Shown here in pieces: positions 61,805-64,000 of a stretch of 64,000 nucleotides of DNA. The stretch lies in the NCBI GenBank assembly GCA_965249895.1, contig CBDFNC010000003.1:248001-312000 (forward strand), written 5' to 3'. The DNA is from CBDFNC01 sp965249895. Its GTDB lineage: Bacteria > Pseudomonadota > Gammaproteobacteria > Enterobacterales > CBDFNC01. The notes below the pieces were generated by a model, which saw only the letters and a program-made list of their open reading frames with translations, had not been told where the DNA came from and did not search any database. A program made the position numbers and the translations under genes. The stretch's first letter is position 1, and every line of letters starts with the position of its first letter.

Positions 61805-62896
61805 ATGTTTAACTATCTGCTGTTTGTGCTCCTGTGTATCTGCTCGAGTCTGACCCTGGCTGCACCTAAACCCTATTGGAATATTGACGAATTCTTTGCC
61901 CAAAACCCGGCACAGAGGGAGCTTACGGAGGGTTTTTCCAGCCTAGTTAGAAATCCAGCTATGCCTTTACAGCAAAAGCAGGACCAACCCGTCCGTATTT
62001 ATATCCTTTACCCGGGTAAGCAGGTTTCAGATTATTGGCGTCGTAGCGTCAAGTCTTTTACCGCAAGAATGGATGAGCTTGGGATCAAATATGAAATTAA
62101 ACAGCACCATACCAAGCCAGCCGTAGCCTTAAAACAGCAAGCTAAGTTGCTAAACCGGGCAAAGCTATTTAATCCAGATTACGTGATTTTTACTTTAGAT
62201 GCCGTGACTCATCAGCCTTTGGCTGAGGCGATTATGCAGCAGGGCAACACTAAGTTGATATTGCAGAATATTACTACCCCCATAAAGCAGTGGAGAGGTC
62301 GGAAGCCTTTTATCTATGTCGGGTTTGATCATATTCAAGGTACCCGCATGTTGTCAGACTTTTTTTCTCGAAAGGTGGCTGGTAATGGGGGGTATGCGGT
62401 GGTTTATTGGTCTAAGGGTTACATCAGCGAGGTTAGGGGAGATAGCTTTATCAAGATGCAACAGCAAAACAGCCTTAATCTAGCAGAGGCCAGGCATACA
62501 AATGCCAGCCGCCGCTCAGCCTACCAAGCTAGCATGGAGATCCTGAGTCAAAGACCTAATCTCAAGTTTATCTATGCCTGCGCAACAGATGTAGCCCTTG
62601 GGGTGAGTAATGCTATCAGGGATAATGGATTACAGGGGCAGGTATTAGTGAATGGCTGGGGTGGAGGTTCGAAAGAGTTGGAAGCTATCCAGCGCAAAGA
62701 GCTGGATGTCACTGTGATGCGTATGAATGATGACAATGGTGTCGCCATGGCTGAAGCCATTAAGCTGGACTTGCAAGGGAAGCCGGAGCGTGTGCCCACA
62801 CTCTACTCAGGTGATTTTGTGCTGGTGACTAAAGAGACATCAAAAAGTGAACTAAAGCTGCTTAAACAGCGGGCGTTTCGATATTCATCTCAGTAA
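61805..62896 (+). CDS. luxP: Autoinducer-2-binding periplasmic protein LuxP
   Basis: A 363-residue periplasmic binding protein with a 19-residue signal. It follows Vibrio LuxP along its whole length (YPGKQVSDYW, LILQNITTP, YVGFDHIQGTR, FIYACATDVALG, NGWGGGSKELEAIQRKELDV, MRMNDDNGVAMAEAIK). Every AI-2 contact of V. harveyi LuxP is kept with a constant 4-residue offset: Q73, S75, W78, N155, R211, W285, R306. The ATG at 61805 has AGGAG 7 nt upstream; the longer frame to 61688 is rejected. The partner LuxQ kinase is not adjacent, nor is luxS in this window. Confidence 0.93.
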   Translation: MFNYLLFVLLCICSSLTLAAPKPYWNIDEFFAQNPAQRELTEGFSSLVRNPAMPLQQKQDQPVRIYILYPGKQVSDYWRRSVKSFTARMDELGIKYEIKQHHTKPAVALKQQAKLLNRAKLFNPDYVIFTLDAVTHQPLAEAIMQQGNTKLILQNITTPIKQWRGRKPFIYVGFDHIQGTRMLSDFFSRKVAGNGGYAVVYWSKGYISEVRGDSFIKMQQQNSLNLAEARHTNASRRSAYQASMEILSQRPNLKFIYACATDVALGVSNAIRDNGLQGQVLVNGWGGGSKELEAIQRKELDVTVMRMNDDNGVAMAEAIKLDLQGKPERVPTLYSGDFVLVTKETSKSELKLLKQRAFRYSSQ

Positions 62897-62946
62897 CTTT
62901 ACTACTTATGCCTAGGGCTATAGCTGTTTAGGTTGCGCATTTTTTC

Positions 62947-63297
62947 TTAGCCATTGCATGGTTTCTGTTGAAACGGTAAAGCTGATTGGTTACCCAAGGG
63001 GATCAGTAATTCTACGTTTTCAGGAATCGAATGCACGAGATTACCGCCAGCTACCTGAGTCAGCTTTTGGCTAAACTGAGCCACATCATTTGGGCGCTCC
63101 GATATAAGCAGGGTTTTATTTTTCGGGTCGTTTTGTGACTGGGTAAACGCCAGAGTATGCTGGGGGCTGGCACCAGGTATATTATCCAAAGGGGCATAAA
63201 AAACGGTATTTAGAAAGCTGGGCCACATTTCGCTGGCTTTGCTTGGTTCCGTTTCTAAAGCGCTAATTTGTCGTTGCAGTTGTGTCTGATCTGGCAT
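62947..63297 (-). CDS. SseB-like protein, tentative
   Basis: A 116-residue cytosolic product. Segments such as WPSFLNTVFYAPLDN, FTQSQNDPKNKTLLISERPN and VELLIPLGNQ look like the N-terminal domain of SseB (enhanced serine sensitivity) family proteins; the assignment is tentative and the role unknown. Minus strand, convergent with luxP (50-bp gap). Confidence 0.55.
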   Translation of the reverse strand: MPDQTQLQRQISALETEPSKASEMWPSFLNTVFYAPLDNIPGASPQHTLAFTQSQNDPKNKTLLISERPNDVAQFSQKLTQVAGGNLVHSIPENVELLIPLGNQSALPFQQKPCNG

Positions 63298-63403
63298 ATG
63301 GATTTCCTTCTACCTTTCTATTCCTGTTTCCTTACAGGAATAACCGGCATCATCAAAACACAAACCCGAGTGAAGTCCCAGTGGTATGTAATCAAACGTG
63401 AGA

Positions 63404-63604
63404 TTAAAGTTCTTGAGACCTTGGTTTGCTGCTGCGCTGTAAGCAGGTTTGGCAGAGACAGCTGCTACTTTGGTAATAACGGGAAGTGTTTTTAACTTCT
63501 ATGGACATGCACCAACAATTAGGCTTAGTTGCCTGCGCCTGGAGATCGCACGCATTTAATTTGCCACAGGCTGGACAAAGGTGTTCTTTTTGCGGGTTTG
63601 CCAT
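63404..63604 (-). CDS. Cysteine-rich CWC-family protein
   Basis: A 66-residue product with the CWC-type pattern: HLCPACGKLNACDL, PNCWCMSIEV and SSCLCQTCLQR. Eight cysteines suggest a metal-binding fold. The start MANPQKEHLCP is preferred; a TTG far upstream (63691) would add an unmatched Cys-containing leader. Function unknown. Divergent from the LysR gene. Confidence 0.65.
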   Translation of the reverse strand: MANPQKEHLCPACGKLNACDLQAQATKPNCWCMSIEVKNTSRYYQSSSCLCQTCLQRSSKPRSQEL

Positions 63605-63690
63605 CTTGATTATGGATCTATAGGGGGGTACTGGATGGAGTCTAGCGCAAGCGGTACACTTAGGTCTGCTTTTTCGTCTGTTGGCCGGCA

Positions 63691-64000
63691 ATGAATATTA
63701 CTTTTAAACAGTTAAGAGTCTTCACCAGTCTAGCCCGCTGCGCAAATATGGGTTTGGCGGCAGAGCAGCTTTACCTGTCCAAACCTGCTGTGAGTATGTC
63801 GCTAAAGGAACTGGAAAAGCAGTTAGGAGAGGAACTATTTGATCGGCTGCCTAACTCCCTTCGGCTTAATGCAAATGGTGAGAAGCTGCTTCCCATTGCG
63901 GAAGAGTTGCTGTCCAGAGCACAATTAGTGGAAACCTTATTCGAGGCGTCGGCACTTTCCGGGGAGTTGAGGATTGGCTGTAGTAAAACCATAGGTAACC
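63691..64000 (+). CDS. LysR-family regulator, 5' part
   Basis: At least 103 residues, running off the window. The N-terminal winged helix-turn-helix is complete (FKQLRVFTSLARCANMGLAA, LYLSKPAVSMSLKELEKQLG, ELFDRLPNSLRLNANGEKLL), followed by the linker helix and the start of the effector domain (GELRIGCSKTIGN). Target genes unknown. Confidence 0.93.
   Translation, partial: MNITFKQLRVFTSLARCANMGLAAEQLYLSKPAVSMSLKELEKQLGEELFDRLPNSLRLNANGEKLLPIAEELLSRAQLVETLFEASALSGELRIGCSKTIGN

Overview
The window is a chromosomal replication-origin region from a marine-type gammaproteobacterium, most like Alteromonadales (Shewanella/Alteromonas relatives). The inference rests on the blocks gyrB-recF-dnaN-dnaA / rpmH-rnpA-yidD-yidC-mnmE, glyQS, fadBA, mioC, mnmG-rsmG-parAB and atpIBEFHAGDC lying together, and on an E. 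coli-type, GATC-rich oriC just upstream of mnmG. No rRNA, tRNA, CRISPR or prophage was seen.

Layout. 1-6.3 kb: a partial unknown gene, acetoacetyl-CoA synthetase and the fatty-acid oxidation operon fadBA. 6.4-11.9 kb: a sugar-sensing locus with two paralogous sugar-binding proteins around a response regulator/histidine kinase pair; the transporter permease survives only as a decayed gltF-like fragment. 11.9-14.3 kb: small membrane and secreted proteins, tusA, a broken glycosyltransferase remnant and an XRE/DUF2975 pair. 14.6-19.3 kb: glyQS, a parS site and avtA. 19.4-21.2 kb: an ISAs1-family insertion sequence (1269 bp, 10-bp target duplication) splitting a small heat-shock gene (ibpA). 21.4-32.1 kb: the dnaA and rpmH/yidC/mnmE blocks, with a second parS inside recF. 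32.5-42.2 kb: accessory genes (SNF2 helicase, M23 peptidase, tag, an XRE-GNAT-like protein, a lipoprotein with a perfect 142-bp tandem duplication, an ABC-F ATPase, a DUF411 pair). 42.3-45.5 kb: mioC, a small graveyard of three decayed genes, amrS and oriC. 45.5-57.8 kb: mnmG-rsmG-parAB and the complete ATP synthase operon. 57.9-64 kb: aqpZ, a ChbG/YdjC deacetylase, an amino-acid-type binding protein, a Spo0M-like protein, an orphan LuxP (autoinducer-2 receptor), small proteins and a partial LysR regulator.

How it works together. oriC, dnaA, dnaN, parAB and at least two parS sites form the replication/segregation core. GATC (Dam) sites are strongly clustered over oriC and run on through the first ~1.1 kb of mnmG, consistent with SeqA-type control. 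The accessory stretches show recent decay and rearrangement: pseudogenes with single frameshifts or stops, a fresh IS insertion, a recent tandem duplication, and at least four copies of a small TGTAGGAG-ended intergenic repeat. The most notable biology is the orphan LuxP with every known AI-2 contact conserved, the sugar receptor/two-component locus that has lost its transporter, and the GATC cluster inside mnmG.
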